Source: Asticcacaulis aquaticus (GTDB lineage Bacteria; Pseudomonadota; Alphaproteobacteria; Caulobacterales; Caulobacteraceae). From it: DNA of 64,000 nt. Of this stretch, positions 53,415 through 62,076 are shown piece by piece. The notes beneath the pieces are model-generated. The model did no database searches. It was given only the letters and a program-made list of their open reading frames with translations, and was not told the DNA's origin. The stretch covers positions 62,001 through 126,000 of the forward strand of contig NZ_JAQQKX010000006.1 in the NCBI RefSeq assembly GCF_028550415.1. The letters are read 5' to 3'. The stretch's first letter is position 1. Every line of letters begins with the position of its first letter. Position numbers and translations under genes: made by a program.

Positions 53415-54365
53415 ATGACCGTTTTGAAAGCGGGCGTCGCCGGCGCCGGGGTGTTCGGGGGGTATCACGCCAACAAGTACAAGGAAGCCGAAGTCGCGGG
53501 TAAGGTCAGCTTCGTCGGCATTTACGACCTCGATCAGGCGCGCGCCGAAGCGGCTGCCGAAAAGTTCGGGGTCACAGCCTTTTACGGTGAGCAATTGCCG
53601 GATTATCTCGCGCAGCTCGACGTCATCACTATTGCCGTGCCCGCCTTCGCTCATGCCCAGGTCGCGCTGAAAGCACTGGCGGCGGGCGTCCATACCTATG
53701 TTGAAAAGCCGCTGGCTATCACCCAGCCCGATGGCGAGGCCATGGTGGCGCTGGCGGCGGACAAGGGCGTGGTTCTGGTCTGCGGGCATCAGGAACGCGC
53801 CGTGTTTGAGGCCATGGGCCTCTATGATGTGCCGGAGCGCCCGTTGCGGCTCGAAGCCGTGCGTAACGGCACGGTCTCAACGCGCAATCTCGATGTCTCG
53901 GTCGTGCTCGACCTGATGATTCACGATCTCGATCTGGGGCTGACTCTGGCCGAAGGCGAGGCGGGCGGTATCGAGGTTCAGGCGAAATTCCGCACCGACG
54001 AAGGCTATCAGGCGGTCGGCGCCGACGAAGCCGCGGCCGAGGTCAAGTTCGATGACGGGTTCATAGCGACCTTTGCCGCGTCGCGCATGGCCGAGGCCCG
54101 CGAACGTACCATGCGGATCGTCTACCCGTCGGGCGAGTTGTTCATCGATTTGCTGAACCGCAAGTTCGAGAACAATACGCCGTTCGCGCTCAATCCGGAT
54201 TTCGCTGAAGCCGATATCGCCCGTGATCCACTGGGGACCAGCGTGTTCCGTTTCCTCGACAAGGTCGCCGGTCTGCGCGACCGGCCGCTAGCGACGGGCG
54301 AAGAGGCGTTGAAGGCATTAACGCTGGCCTTGGCGATAGATGAGGCGATTGCCGAAGGTTTCTAA
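53415..54365 (+). CDS. Gfo/Idh/MocA-family oxidoreductase
   Basis: A 316-residue NAD(P)-dependent oxidoreductase. The N-terminal Rossmann fold shows GVAGAGVFGGYHANKYKEA, and the family signature VEKPLAITQPDGEAMV near residue 97 carries the conserved Lys of EKP. A DLMIHDLDLGL segment near 177 supplies the conserved Asp-His. Substrates in this family are sugars, inositols or sugar nucleotides; UDP-GlcNAc 3-dehydrogenase-like members have a similar MIHDLD stretch. The ATG at 53415 follows AAAAGGTAA. There is no operon context. Confidence 0.88.
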   Translation: MTVLKAGVAGAGVFGGYHANKYKEAEVAGKVSFVGIYDLDQARAEAAAEKFGVTAFYGEQLPDYLAQLDVITIAVPAFAHAQVALKALAAGVHTYVEKPLAITQPDGEAMVALAADKGVVLVCGHQERAVFEAMGLYDVPERPLRLEAVRNGTVSTRNLDVSVVLDLMIHDLDLGLTLAEGEAGGIEVQAKFRTDEGYQAVGADEAAAEVKFDDGFIATFAASRMAEARERTMRIVYPSGELFIDLLNRKFENNTPFALNPDFAEADIARDPLGTSVFRFLDKVAGLRDRPLATGEEALKALTLALAIDEAIAEGF

Positions 54366-54377
54366 GAAAATTTTTGA

Positions 54378-54529
54378 CCACGAAAAACACTAAAAGCACG
54401 AAAAGCACGAAAAAGCTGTGTCGATTGCCGCGCTTAGCGCCCTGAAGTTGGAGTCGCAACGCTGTGTAACAGGCCTTTTGGGCGAAGCTGTATCAGCCTT
54501 CTTTTTGGTGCTTTTCGTGTTTTTCGTGG
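54378..54529. repeat. Inverted-repeat intergenic element, CCACGAAAA family, copy 1
   Basis: Left end CCACGAAAAACACTAAAAGC plus tandem AAAAGCACG units; right end GGTGCTTTTCGTGTTTTTCG then TGG is its complement. About 150 nt in total. The same ends bound 63671-63814. The size and the complementary ends suggest a MITE-like or REP-like element. Confidence 0.75.
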
Positions 54530-54556
54530 CTAAATCTCAAGCCGCAGCCGCAAGCG

Positions 54557-54742
54557 CTAACGGCTCTTGAATAGCACCGTAAAGGCCAGCACCGCATAGC
54601 CCGCGCCCATAAAGGCGTATTTGTAGTGCGCCATGATATCGACGCCTTCGCCTTCGAACGGACGGAAATAGCCGATCAGGCTCGCGAAGACCAGGGTCAC
54701 CGAGATCAGAAACAGCAAGATTGTCGTTGCCGTAGGTTTCAT
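54557..54742 (-). CDS. Small two-helix membrane protein, unknown
   Basis: A 61-residue protein with two hydrophobic segments (TILLFLISVTLVFASLIGYF and YAFMGAGYAVLAFTVLF) separated by a short acidic loop (RPFEGEGVDIMAHYK). It ends in KSR. The regular helix-loop-helix pattern supports a real gene, but I know no family. It lies downstream of the NnrU-like gene in the same orientation. Confidence 0.55.
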   Translation of the reverse strand: MKPTATTILLFLISVTLVFASLIGYFRPFEGEGVDIMAHYKYAFMGAGYAVLAFTVLFKSR

Positions 54743-54826
54743 AAGCCCTTCGCGTGTCCCCGCTTAACCCTATACCCGCAGTTATTCAAATATTTGTGAT
54801 GATGGCAATGGAATTGTGCGCACCCA

Positions 54827-55513
54827 TCACAGAGCGGGCCTGAGGAAGAGGAGTTCGTGCAACACCACCAGCACCGTAAAGGCCGAGGTCGCCACCATGA
54901 CGCGTAAAACACCCAGTTCCGCGGGTTCGAACGCCACACGGCCCTGAAAAATCGCCAGAAACGGCACGATCGAGGTGCGGCGCATGACCGACGCATAGGC
55001 ATCGCCGAAGGCCGCCTCGCGTTTGCGGTCGATGCTATTGGCACCCAGAAGGCTCAGCGCCAGCAAGGTGCCGAAAAACACCCAGGCCGCCAGATTGCCG
55101 TTACAGACGAGGTGCGTCGCCGACAGGAGCGCGATACCCGCCAGCACCGGGTGACGGCTGATGCGGATAATGCCGCTGACCGGTTCGTCGGGCCAGTGCC
55201 TCGCGCCTTTGAGATTGGTCGGGCTGGGGCTCAGGGCGCCGACGATCAGCAGCATCAGGCCGACGAAGTTGAACACGAAGGCGATGGTTTTGAGAATAAA
55301 CGGCGCTTCCCAGAAATGATGATTGAACGGATCGCTGCGCGCGCCGAAAAAGGCCGTGACCATCCAGAAAAACCCGCCCAGCGACAGGAGGGCGAACAGC
55401 AGCTTGTAGATGCCGGCGCCGATAGCGTCGACCAGCTGCTCTTTAAGGCGGCTGCCGGAAATCAGGACATGGATGGAAAGGAAGAAGGCGCAGGCCAGGG
55501 CCAGGGTCCACAT
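54827..55513 (-). CDS. NnrU-family membrane protein
   Basis: A 228-residue protein with six or seven hydrophobic helices. The motif ISRHPVLAGIALLSATHL near residue 118 is the hallmark of NnrU and of the related isoprenylcysteine methyltransferase-like proteins, as is the later DRKREAAFGDAYASVMRRTSIVPF. NnrU was first linked to nitric oxide metabolism in denitrifiers, but the family is broader and no nitrogen-oxide genes are nearby. Confidence 0.85.
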   Translation of the reverse strand: MWTLALACAFFLSIHVLISGSRLKEQLVDAIGAGIYKLLFALLSLGGFFWMVTAFFGARSDPFNHHFWEAPFILKTIAFVFNFVGLMLLIVGALSPSPTNLKGARHWPDEPVSGIIRISRHPVLAGIALLSATHLVCNGNLAAWVFFGTLLALSLLGANSIDRKREAAFGDAYASVMRRTSIVPFLAIFQGRVAFEPAELGVLRVMVATSAFTVLVVLHELLFLRPAL

Positions 55514-55528
55514 GAAAATCTTGGCCTT

Positions 55529-56242
55529 TTACAGATACTGGATAAGCGGGGCGTTGAGGACGTCACCATCCCGGGCGCCGTCGGATTTGGACTTTGGCGG
55601 AGGCGGCGGGGCGTCTTCGTCCGGCGTGTGGGTGTGAACGACCGGTGCGGGTGGTTCAGGGACGGGAGCCGGAGGAGGGGGCGGATTGAGTTCTTTTTCG
55701 ATGTCGGCCAAAGGTTTACGGATGATCGCTTCGACGTGGTAGAACCAGCGCCGGGCGGTTTCCATGGCGGCGCGCGGGCCTTCGGCGCGGGCGGTCAGGG
55801 CGTCGTTGGGGTCCCACAGGACCAGTTCGAAATCCGGTCGCGACGGGTCGTTGAACATCAGGCGGATGGTGACGCGGTCGACCTGAGGCGCGATGTCGTC
55901 GAACATCTTATGGGCACCGCTGCGGATGATGCGGGCGGCGACCTTGTTGTTGACGAAGACCTCGATCCCGATGATCTCGACCATGCCATAGACGCGGGTC
56001 GGCGCCTTGCCGAATTCGCGCACGATGACGCAGGTATTGGCGAGGTAGGAGAGGGCGGCGGCGGCCTTGCGCGCGGGTTCGATCGATACCACGTCGGGCC
56101 GCGCGCCGTTGAGCGCTTCGGCGACTTCATCTTCCAGCTTTTTCGGCGCTTCGACGCGGGAATCCCATATCCGGTAAAGCACCAGCAGCACGGCCAACGC
56201 AGCGGCCGTCAGGATGATGATGGTCGGCAGATACTGGTTCAC
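55529..56242 (-). CDS. Membrane-anchored protein of unknown function with proline-rich tail (paralogue of 56515-57093)
   Basis: A 237-residue protein with one N-terminal transmembrane helix (YLPTIIILTAAALAVLLVLYRIW). It has a soluble domain (about 45-180) with YLANTCVIVREFGKAPTRVYGMVEIIGIEVFVNNKVAARI and DFELVLWDPNDALTARAEGPRAAMETARRWFYHVEAIIRK. The C-terminus is rich in proline (PPPPPAPVPEPPAPV, EDAPPPPPKS). The soluble domain resembles the neighbouring 56515-57093 product in order of elements, including the helix ARRWFYHVEAIIRK versus LGRKWLSHVDAVIKR. Function is unknown. Confidence 0.65.
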   Translation of the reverse strand: MNQYLPTIIILTAAALAVLLVLYRIWDSRVEAPKKLEDEVAEALNGARPDVVSIEPARKAAAALSYLANTCVIVREFGKAPTRVYGMVEIIGIEVFVNNKVAARIIRSGAHKMFDDIAPQVDRVTIRLMFNDPSRPDFELVLWDPNDALTARAEGPRAAMETARRWFYHVEAIIRKPLADIEKELNPPPPPAPVPEPPAPVVHTHTPDEDAPPPPPKSKSDGARDGDVLNAPLIQYL

Positions 56243-56317
56243 GACGGCGTCTCAATTCCCCAAAATAAGACTCTGCCGTATATTAACCACGAAACGGCGC
56301 GGGCGTTAAGTTTTAAT

Positions 56318-56514
56318 CCTTCCCCGTTTACGGGGAAGGTGGATTTTTGCTGAAAGCAAAAAGACGGAAGGGGGAAGCGGTGTTTCAACTCGACGGGAAA
56401 GCGTTTAAGGACTCTACGGTCTCCCCCTTCCGTCACTTCGCTTTGCTCAGTGCCACCTTCCCCGTAAACGGGGAAGGATGTAAGTCTTTTTGGCCCCGTA
56501 AACGGGGAAGGATG
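56318..56514. repeat. Palindromic intergenic repeat (CCTTCCCCGT/ACGGGGAAGG type)
   Basis: CCTTCCCCGTTTACGGGGAAGG opens the element and CCTTCCCCGTAAACGGGGAAGG occurs again near its right end. A further CCCCGTAAACGGGGAAGGATG follows about 20 nt later, so the end looks duplicated. Inner arms with CGGAAGGGGGA and TCCCCCTTCCG are complementary. It separates the two paralogous membrane-anchored genes. Confidence 0.78.
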
Positions 56515-57093
56515 TTAGATTTCAGGAGAGGGTAGATCGGTGCGTTGTGCCGGAACGGGCTTTTGCGGGACACGTTTGATCACGGCATCGACGTGGGACA
56601 GCCACTTGCGGCCCAGTTGCACCGCCTCGCTCGCGGTCTTGGGGTGGACGCTGCTGGTCGTCACATCGCCAAACAGCGTCAGTTCGAATTCCGGCGTCTG
56701 GACGTCGGCGAAGATCAGCCGCAGCACAACGCGCGAGGCGTTGGGGTAGGTCTCTTCCAGCACCCGGCGCGGTTCGCCTTTTTGCGTGCGGGCGACGACA
56801 CGCTCATCGACGATCAGCTCGGCCCCCTCGATCTCGTCGAAGGTGAAGACCAGCCCGTGACGGCCTACATCCCATAGAATGGCCAGATCACCGTGGCTGA
56901 AATCGAGCCCGGCGGCCTTGGTGTTGCGCGTGTCGAAGACGAGGGCGTCGGGTGCGTGGCCCAACGCCGTCGTGACGCCGCGGGCCAGACGGCGGGTGTT
57001 TTCGAACCACCACAGCGCGCCGGACGCGATCAGGGTCAGCGCCAGAGCGGCGAACCCGAACCACAAGATGACGCGCAGGGCCTGTTCCATCAT
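56515..57093 (-). CDS. Membrane-anchored protein of unknown function (paralogue of 55529-56242)
   Basis: A 192-residue protein with an N-terminal transmembrane helix (VILWFGFAALALTLIASGALWWF). The soluble part shows HGLVFTFDEIEGAELIVDERVVART and VVLRLIFADVQTPEFELTLFGDVTTSSVHP. The same order of strands followed by a helix (AVQLGRKWLSHVDAVIKRVPQKP) occurs in the 55529-56242 product, so the two probably arose by duplication. It lacks the long proline tail. Function is unknown. Confidence 0.65.
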   Translation of the reverse strand: MMEQALRVILWFGFAALALTLIASGALWWFENTRRLARGVTTALGHAPDALVFDTRNTKAAGLDFSHGDLAILWDVGRHGLVFTFDEIEGAELIVDERVVARTQKGEPRRVLEETYPNASRVVLRLIFADVQTPEFELTLFGDVTTSSVHPKTASEAVQLGRKWLSHVDAVIKRVPQKPVPAQRTDLPSPEI

Positions 57094-57156
57094 ACCGCCG
57101 AGCTAAGAACTACAGGCTTAATAAAAGCTTACGGATCAAGTCTTAGGTCGCGCGGG

Positions 57157-57954
57157 TTAATTTTCGGTGAGCAGTTCGACGCCGACGGGCACGTGGTCCG
57201 ACGGTTTGGCCGTTTCATGCGTCCGGCCACGCGCATCCTTGTGGATTTCGAAACCTTTGAGGCGATCGGCGGCCTGCGGCGACAGCAGGTGGTGATCGAT
57301 GCGGATGCCTTCGTTCTTTTGCCACGCCCCGGCCTGATAATCCCAGAAGGTGTAGCGGTTATCGGCGGGCGGCAGGACGTCGAAGGCATCGGTATAGCCC
57401 AGATTTTTCAGGGTCTGGAACGCGGCGCGGGTTTCGGGCTGATACAGGGCATCGTCCAGCCATGCCGGTTCGCGGTAAAGATCAGCCTTGAAGGGGATCG
57501 TATTGAAATCGCCGGATAAAATGCTTATCTCTTCATAGGCCAGAATCTCTCTGGCGCGCGCGATCAATCGTTGATACCAGCGGTGCTTATAGGCGTATTT
57601 GTCGGTGCCGATCGGATTGCCGTTGGGCAGATAGATCGACGTGACGCGCACCGGCACGGGGCCATCGACCACGGCTTCGATATAACGCGCCTGTTCGTCC
57701 TCATCCTCGCCGGGCAGGCCCTTTTCGACGTCCATCAGCGGGGATTTCGAGATCAGGGCGACGCCGTTATAGGTCTTCTGCCCGTGGACGGCGACGTTGT
57801 AGCCGAGCGACTCGAAGGCCTCATAGGGAAATTTTTCGTCGATGCACTTCAGTTCCTGGAAGGCGCAGACATCGGGTTGCGCGTCGGCGACCCATTCGAG
57901 GATCAGCGGCAGGCGCGCATTGACCGAATTGACGTTGTAGGTGAAGAATCTCAT
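57157..57954 (-). CDS. xthA: Exodeoxyribonuclease III (AP endonuclease family)
   Basis: A 265-residue DNA repair nuclease of the EEP fold that cleaves at abasic sites and removes 3' blocks. Motifs seen are FFTYNVNSVNARL (Asn), CAFQELKCIDEKFP (metal Glu), SIYLPNGNPIGTDKY (Tyr/Asn), SILSGDFNTIP (Asp/Asn), RIDHHLLS and SDHVPVGVEL (Asp-His). The ATG at 57954 begins the conserved core. An in-frame ATG five codons upstream has a better AAGGGA-type ribosome site, but that sequence belongs to the adjacent repeat; either start could be used. Confidence 0.93.
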   Translation of the reverse strand: MRFFTYNVNSVNARLPLILEWVADAQPDVCAFQELKCIDEKFPYEAFESLGYNVAVHGQKTYNGVALISKSPLMDVEKGLPGEDEDEQARYIEAVVDGPVPVRVTSIYLPNGNPIGTDKYAYKHRWYQRLIARAREILAYEEISILSGDFNTIPFKADLYREPAWLDDALYQPETRAAFQTLKNLGYTDAFDVLPPADNRYTFWDYQAGAWQKNEGIRIDHHLLSPQAADRLKGFEIHKDARGRTHETAKPSDHVPVGVELLTEN

Positions 57955-57971
57955 GGCGCCGATCCACATAT

Positions 57972-58089
57972 TCCCTTCTCCCTGAGGGAGAAGGTGGCAC
58001 GAAGTGCCGGATGAGGGGGAAATGTTGGAATCGAGTCTATAGCCTACATTTCCCCCTCACCCCAGCCCTCTCCCTCAGGGAGAGGGGGT
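57972..58089. repeat. Palindromic intergenic repeat (CTCCCTGAGGGAG type)
   Basis: CCCTTCTCCCTGAGGGAGAAGG at the left and CCCTCTCCCTCAGGGAGAGGG at the right, each self-complementary, with AAATGTTGGAA and CATTTCCCCCTCA inner arms. It is a well-known style of bacterial intergenic palindrome, lying between xthA and the Fe-S carrier gene. Confidence 0.78.
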
Positions 58090-58094
58090 ATAGT

Positions 58095-58421
58095 TTAGAT
58101 CGAAAAGCTCACGCCGCAGCCGCAGGACGATTTGGCATTTGGGTTCAGGATCTTGAACTGCGCACCGACCAGTTCTTCGACATAGTCGATGATCGAGCCC
58201 GACAGCAGCGGCGCGGAAATCTCATCGACCAGCGCCTTCGCGCCTTGATATTCGATGACCGCATCGCCGTCTTCGGCGGCGTCGACAAGGTCGAGATTGT
58301 ACTGGAACCCCGAACAGCCCCCTGCATCGACCGCCACGCGCAGCATGATCGGATGCCCGGCTTCGCTGGACAGGTGGTTGATGTGGCGCGCCGCCGCGCC
58401 GGACAGGGTAATCTGGGTCAT
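58095..58421 (-). CDS. A-type iron-sulfur carrier (ErpA/IscA family)
   Basis: A 108-residue Fe-S scaffold/carrier protein that inserts clusters into target enzymes. The three cluster cysteines are visible in VDAGGCSGFQYN (Cys36) and in SSCGCGVSFSI at the C-terminus. The ATG at 58421 starts the conserved ITLSGAAARHIN; the upstream in-frame extension of 31 codons is unconserved. It is divergent from the dGTPase-like gene. ErpA, IscA and SufA cannot be told apart reliably here. Confidence 0.93.
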   Translation of the reverse strand: MTQITLSGAAARHINHLSSEAGHPIMLRVAVDAGGCSGFQYNLDLVDAAEDGDAVIEYQGAKALVDEISAPLLSGSIIDYVEELVGAQFKILNPNAKSSCGCGVSFSI

Positions 58422-58550
58422 GCCGTCAATATAGAGGCAAACGCCCCGGAGTTTTAGGGGGCAAATCTCATATTTTCGCGCAAATCCGGTTGCCAGACGA
58501 TCCGATAAGGACAAGGAAGGCGCAAAGTCGTATCCTACCCTGAGTTTCCG

Positions 58551-59741
58551 ATGTCTGCCGATTCTGTTGCAAAGCCCCCCATGACCCTGTCCCTTGCCGC
58601 CTTTGCCGAAAACGCCGCTGCCTCAAGGGGGCGACTGTATCACGAGGCCGAAAGCTCGACGCGCACGCCGTTTGCGCGCGACCGTGACCGGGTCATCCAC
58701 TGCACGGCCTTTCGCCGCCTGAAGGGCAAGACGCAGGTCTTCGTCGCCGACGAAGGCGACTATTTTCGTACGCGCCTGACCCATTCTCTGGAGGTGGCGC
58801 AGGTGGCGCGTTCGCTGGCCCATACGCTGGGGGCCGATCAGGACCTGGCCGAAACCATCGCCCTGTCGCACGATCTCGGCCATTCGCCCTTCGGTCACGC
58901 GGGCGAGGACGAACTGCACAAGATGATGGAGCCATGGGGTGGTTTCGACCACAACGTCCAGACCTTCCGCATCGTGACGCGGCTTGAGCACCGCTATCCG
59001 GCGTTCGAAGGCCTGAACCTGACCTGGGAAACGCTGGAAGGGATCATCAAGCATAATGGTCCCGTTGCGCACAAGCTGGGCAAGCCCGCTTGGAAATCGG
59101 TCGCCGATTTTTCCGACGAATGGGATTTGCGGCTGGAGACCTATGCCTCGCTGGAGGCGCAGATCGCGGCGATCGCCGACGATATCGCCTACAACAATCA
59201 CGATGTCGACGATGGCCTGCGCGCCGGTCTGTTCACGCTGGACGAACTGCGCGATATCCCCCTGATCGGCCCGGCGATCCGCGAGGTCGAAAAGGACTGG
59301 CCGCTGATCGACACGCGCCTGCTCAGGCTGGAGGCCATTCGCCGGGTCATCGGTTTTATGATCCGCGACGTCTGTCAGGAAACCGAAGCGCGGCTCAGGG
59401 CCGATGGCATAGAGACCACCGAGGACGTCCGCCACGCGCAACGCCAGATGGTGCAGTTCTCGCACGCCGTCAACGAAGACCTGTCGCGGCTGCGCGCCTT
59501 CCTGTACGCGAAGATGTACAAGCATTTCATGGTCAACCGCACACGCTCTCAGGCCAAGCGCGTCCTGGGGCAAATGTTCACCTTGTTCATGGAAGAGCCC
59601 GAGGTTCTGCCGCCCGGTTGGTTCGGCCGCGTCTGTACCAAGGACACCGAGGCCCAGCGCGCCCGCGTCGTCTGCGACTATATTGCAGGCATGACCGACA
59701 GCTTCGCCATCAGTCAGCACAAGGCGCTGTTCAGTCTTTAG
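58551..59741 (+). CDS. Deoxyguanosinetriphosphate triphosphohydrolase-like HD protein
   Basis: A 396-residue HD-domain phosphohydrolase. [11 protein letters not shown] precedes the metal motif [16 protein letters not shown], then [19 protein letters not shown] holds the HD dyad, and [19 protein letters not shown] the last metal Asp. This order is that of the dGTPase-like protein type 2 family, which hydrolyses dNTPs to nucleosides and triphosphate. A second ATG 10 codons in ([12 protein letters not shown]) is an alternative start. The next gene ends directly adjacent, convergently. Confidence 0.92.
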   Translation: MSADSVAKPPMTLSLAAFAENAAASRGRLYHEAESSTRTPFARDRDRVIHCTAFRRLKGKTQVFVADEGDYFRTRLTHSLEVAQVARSLAHTLGADQDLAETIALSHDLGHSPFGHAGEDELHKMMEPWGGFDHNVQTFRIVTRLEHRYPAFEGLNLTWETLEGIIKHNGPVAHKLGKPAWKSVADFSDEWDLRLETYASLEAQIAAIADDIAYNNHDVDDGLRAGLFTLDELRDIPLIGPAIREVEKDWPLIDTRLLRLEAIRRVIGFMIRDVCQETEARLRADGIETTEDVRHAQRQMVQFSHAVNEDLSRLRAFLYAKMYKHFMVNRTRSQAKRVLGQMFTLFMEEPEVLPPGWFGRVCTKDTEAQRARVVCDYIAGMTDSFAISQHKALFSL

Positions 59742-60707
59742 CTATTCCGCCTCCAGCCCCTCGGGCAGGGTGATGATAAGGTTAGGGTCGCGCCGCATCT
59801 GATCGAGCGCACCGCCCTTGTACAGGAACCAGCTCAACGGCATGGCGACGACGGTCTTGCCCGGCGTGTTCAAGGCGGCGTTCAGCACCGTGGCCCAACG
59901 GTCCTGATTTTCCTGACGAATGCGTTTACCGTCGGCTCTGGCGGGAAAGCAGCTATCGTTTTCCGCCGGGAACAGCCTGAGGACCGTGGCGATGTCGGCG
60001 GTGCGCCACGCCTCGATCATATCGGGCAGCTGATCATAGGTATGGTCCAGCCGGTCGAGCACGGCGTTCAGGCAGGCTTCGTCCCCGGCGGCGTCCAGCA
60101 GGTTGCGCGTGTTGCGGCCTTCGTCGCCCCCGGTGAACAGGGTGATTTCCTTGACGGGCGTCCCGACGCTGCGGGCGACGTCCGGCATTCGGGGCGGATA
60201 GCTTTGATTAACAAGATTGCCTTTGGCATAGGCATCGCGCAGGAAGAAGGTCGCGGCCCAGCCGGGGCGATAGCGGTCGTAGCGACCGCCATTGCCTTCA
60301 CCCGCGCGCCGCGCTGCGGCCTTGTAGCGGGCATAGGTTTCCGGCGACACCACGTCCTTCAACCGGCCTTTTTTCAGTTCTACGAGATCGGCCGCCACGC
60401 GAACCATCGGGCTCTGGACCAGCAGCGCATTGGCGCCTTTGAGCCGCCGTTTCAGGCAGCGCTCGTCCCACCGCATGCCGAAGGTGACGGTGGTCAGGGT
60501 CGGCATGACCCACACCACCGAGTCGCCGCGCTGCAGCCGCCACATGGCGGGGCAGGGGGCATTGACCTTGACCTCGGTGACGCGCGGTGCCTTGACGATG
60601 ACTTCGGTAATGTCCGACCAGCGCCCGTCCGCTGCGGTTTGAGCCTGTGCCGCCGTGCCGACGAGACACAGTAGGATGACCGCAAGCCGCGTCATAATTC
60701 TGATCAT
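59742..60707 (-). CDS. Exported TraB/GumN-like protein with degenerate motifs
   Basis: A 321-residue protein with a signal peptide (LAVILLCLVGTAAQAQ). Features like the TraB/GumN family are PAMWRLQRGDSVVWVMPTL at residue 53, the ERCLKRRLKGANALLVQSP stretch, and ENQDRWATVLNAALNTPGKTVVAMPLSWFLYKGGALDQM at the end. In active TraB-type proteins the first and last motifs contain Gly-x-x-His; here they read VMPTL and MPLSWF, with no histidine. It may have lost metal-dependent activity, or I may have the wrong family. It abuts the convergent dGTPase-like gene. Confidence 0.6.
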   Translation of the reverse strand: MIRIMTRLAVILLCLVGTAAQAQTAADGRWSDITEVIVKAPRVTEVKVNAPCPAMWRLQRGDSVVWVMPTLTTVTFGMRWDERCLKRRLKGANALLVQSPMVRVAADLVELKKGRLKDVVSPETYARYKAAARRAGEGNGGRYDRYRPGWAATFFLRDAYAKGNLVNQSYPPRMPDVARSVGTPVKEITLFTGGDEGRNTRNLLDAAGDEACLNAVLDRLDHTYDQLPDMIEAWRTADIATVLRLFPAENDSCFPARADGKRIRQENQDRWATVLNAALNTPGKTVVAMPLSWFLYKGGALDQMRRDPNLIITLPEGLEAE

Positions 60708-60737
60708 TTTTCCCCCATCCCCCGACTGATGCAGGGG

Positions 60738-61127
60738 TTAGTTTTTCGGCTGCAACAAATCCCACAGATTCCCGAACCTGTCACGAAAAACCGCTACCGT
60801 ACCATAGGGTTCCTGCCGCGGGGCTTCGGTGAAGACCGCGCCCGCCGCGCTGAAGCTGGCATGGTCGCGGGCAAAGTCGTCGGTGAACAGGATCAGGAAG
60901 ACGCGGCCGCCGGTCTGATGGCCGATGGCGGCGATCTGCTCCGGCGTGGAGGCCTTGCCCAGCAGCAGACGAGTTTCATGCGAACCCGGCGGCGCGATCA
61001 GCACCCAGCGCTTGCCGTTACCGAAATCGGTGTCTTCGATCAGATCAAAACCGAAGCCTTCGCAATAGTGCAAGATGGCCTCGTCGTAATCCGGGACGAC
61101 GAGGGTGACCGCTGCGATATGGCTCAT
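60738..61127 (-). CDS. VOC-superfamily (glyoxalase/bleomycin-resistance fold) protein
   Basis: A 129-residue protein with the beta-alpha-beta-beta-beta repeats of the VOC fold. It starts MSHIAAVTLVVPDYDEAILHYCEGFGFDLIED and ends with YGTVAVFRDRFGNLWDLLQP, the usual metal-side motif with Asp and Asn/Asp. Substrate unknown. Its first 4 nt overlap the end of the diguanylate cyclase gene, so it is co-translated with it. Confidence 0.88.
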   Translation of the reverse strand: MSHIAAVTLVVPDYDEAILHYCEGFGFDLIEDTDFGNGKRWVLIAPPGSHETRLLLGKASTPEQIAAIGHQTGGRVFLILFTDDFARDHASFSAAGAVFTEAPRQEPYGTVAVFRDRFGNLWDLLQPKN

Positions 61128-61897
61128 CGCGACGCTTTTTTCACGAGGAACATGGCGGCGTCGGCCTCGGACACCCAGGCTTCGGCGGAGGTTTGTCCAT
61201 CATAGGCGCGCACACCGAACGAACCGCCGGTCTTGAGATATAGGCCCTGATATTCGAACGTGCCGAGGTGCAGTTCGGCTTCAAGCTTCTGCGCCTTCGA
61301 ACGGGCGACCGCAAGATCGGCATGGCGCAGCAGGATGGCGAATTCATCGCCACCCATCCGGCCGACGCTGTCGCCTTCGCGAACATTGGCTTTCAGCAGT
61401 TCAGCGACATAGATCAGGGCGGCGTCGCCCGCCGCATGGCCATAGGTGTCGTTGATGCTCTTGAAGCCGTCCATGTCGAGGAAGATCAGGACGGCCGCTT
61501 CGCCGTAGCGCTTGCAGTCGCTCATGGCGCGGGCCATGTCGCGCAGGAAGGCGCGGCGGTTGAGCGTCGGCGTCAGGACATCGTGATCGGCCAGATGCTC
61601 TGCCGCCTGCGCCTGTTCGGACAGAGCCTTCATATCGGCCTTGAGGCGGGTGTTTTCGCGGATCAGGCTGTCGATCAAAGCGCGTGCCGCGTAGGGCCAT
61701 TCCTCACCGGTCTCCGCAAGGGTCGGCGCGGCCTGCGAAGTAGTTTGGGGCCGGGGCGTCGCCAGTGCGCTGACCGTGCCGAAATGGCTTTGCAGCAGGT
61801 TCTGCATCGACGCGGTATAGCCACCCGCCGCGCTTCCGGGCATGGGGGCGCGCGGGGTATCCGGGTCGTTCTGAGACGCAGGGGGAGGGAGGCTCAT
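61124..61897 (-). CDS. GGDEF-domain diguanylate cyclase
   Basis: A 257-residue protein with a low-complexity N-terminus (about 1-80), a short helical linker likely to form a coiled coil (LIRENTRLKADMKALSEQAQAAEHLADHD), and a GGDEF domain from about 100. The active-site motif is GRMGGDEFAILL, and a full inhibitory I-site RxxD (REGD) precedes it by five residues, so product inhibition by c-di-GMP is expected. No membrane or sensor domain is visible. c-di-GMP governs attachment and exopolysaccharide in Caulobacterales. Confidence 0.9.
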   Translation of the reverse strand: MSLPPPASQNDPDTPRAPMPGSAAGGYTASMQNLLQSHFGTVSALATPRPQTTSQAAPTLAETGEEWPYAARALIDSLIRENTRLKADMKALSEQAQAAEHLADHDVLTPTLNRRAFLRDMARAMSDCKRYGEAAVLIFLDMDGFKSINDTYGHAAGDAALIYVAELLKANVREGDSVGRMGGDEFAILLRHADLAVARSKAQKLEAELHLGTFEYQGLYLKTGGSFGVRAYDGQTSAEAWVSEADAAMFLVKKASR

Positions 61898-61945
61898 GGC
61901 GCGGAGTTTAGCGACCTTTTCACTGTCATGCGAGTGTTAAATGCG

Positions 61946-61968
61946 GCGGGTGACCTTGCGGTCACCGC
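61946..61968. promoter_or_regulatory. Hairpin in the purE/diguanylate cyclase divergent region
   Basis: GGTGACC, TTGCG, GGTCACC (7-bp stem) with flanking GCG and GC, then TTTATT. It lies 108 nt before purE. It could be an operator or a leader hairpin; I cannot match it to a known purine control element. Confidence 0.35.
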
Positions 61969-62076
61969 TTTATTCCTATAGTGCGCGCAGCTTAATATTA
62001 ACGCGCATGTCTGACGACGTTTCGAAGGTAATGCGCGACTCTGACTTACCCTCGTTCGCAAGTTTGGGAGCGCCTG

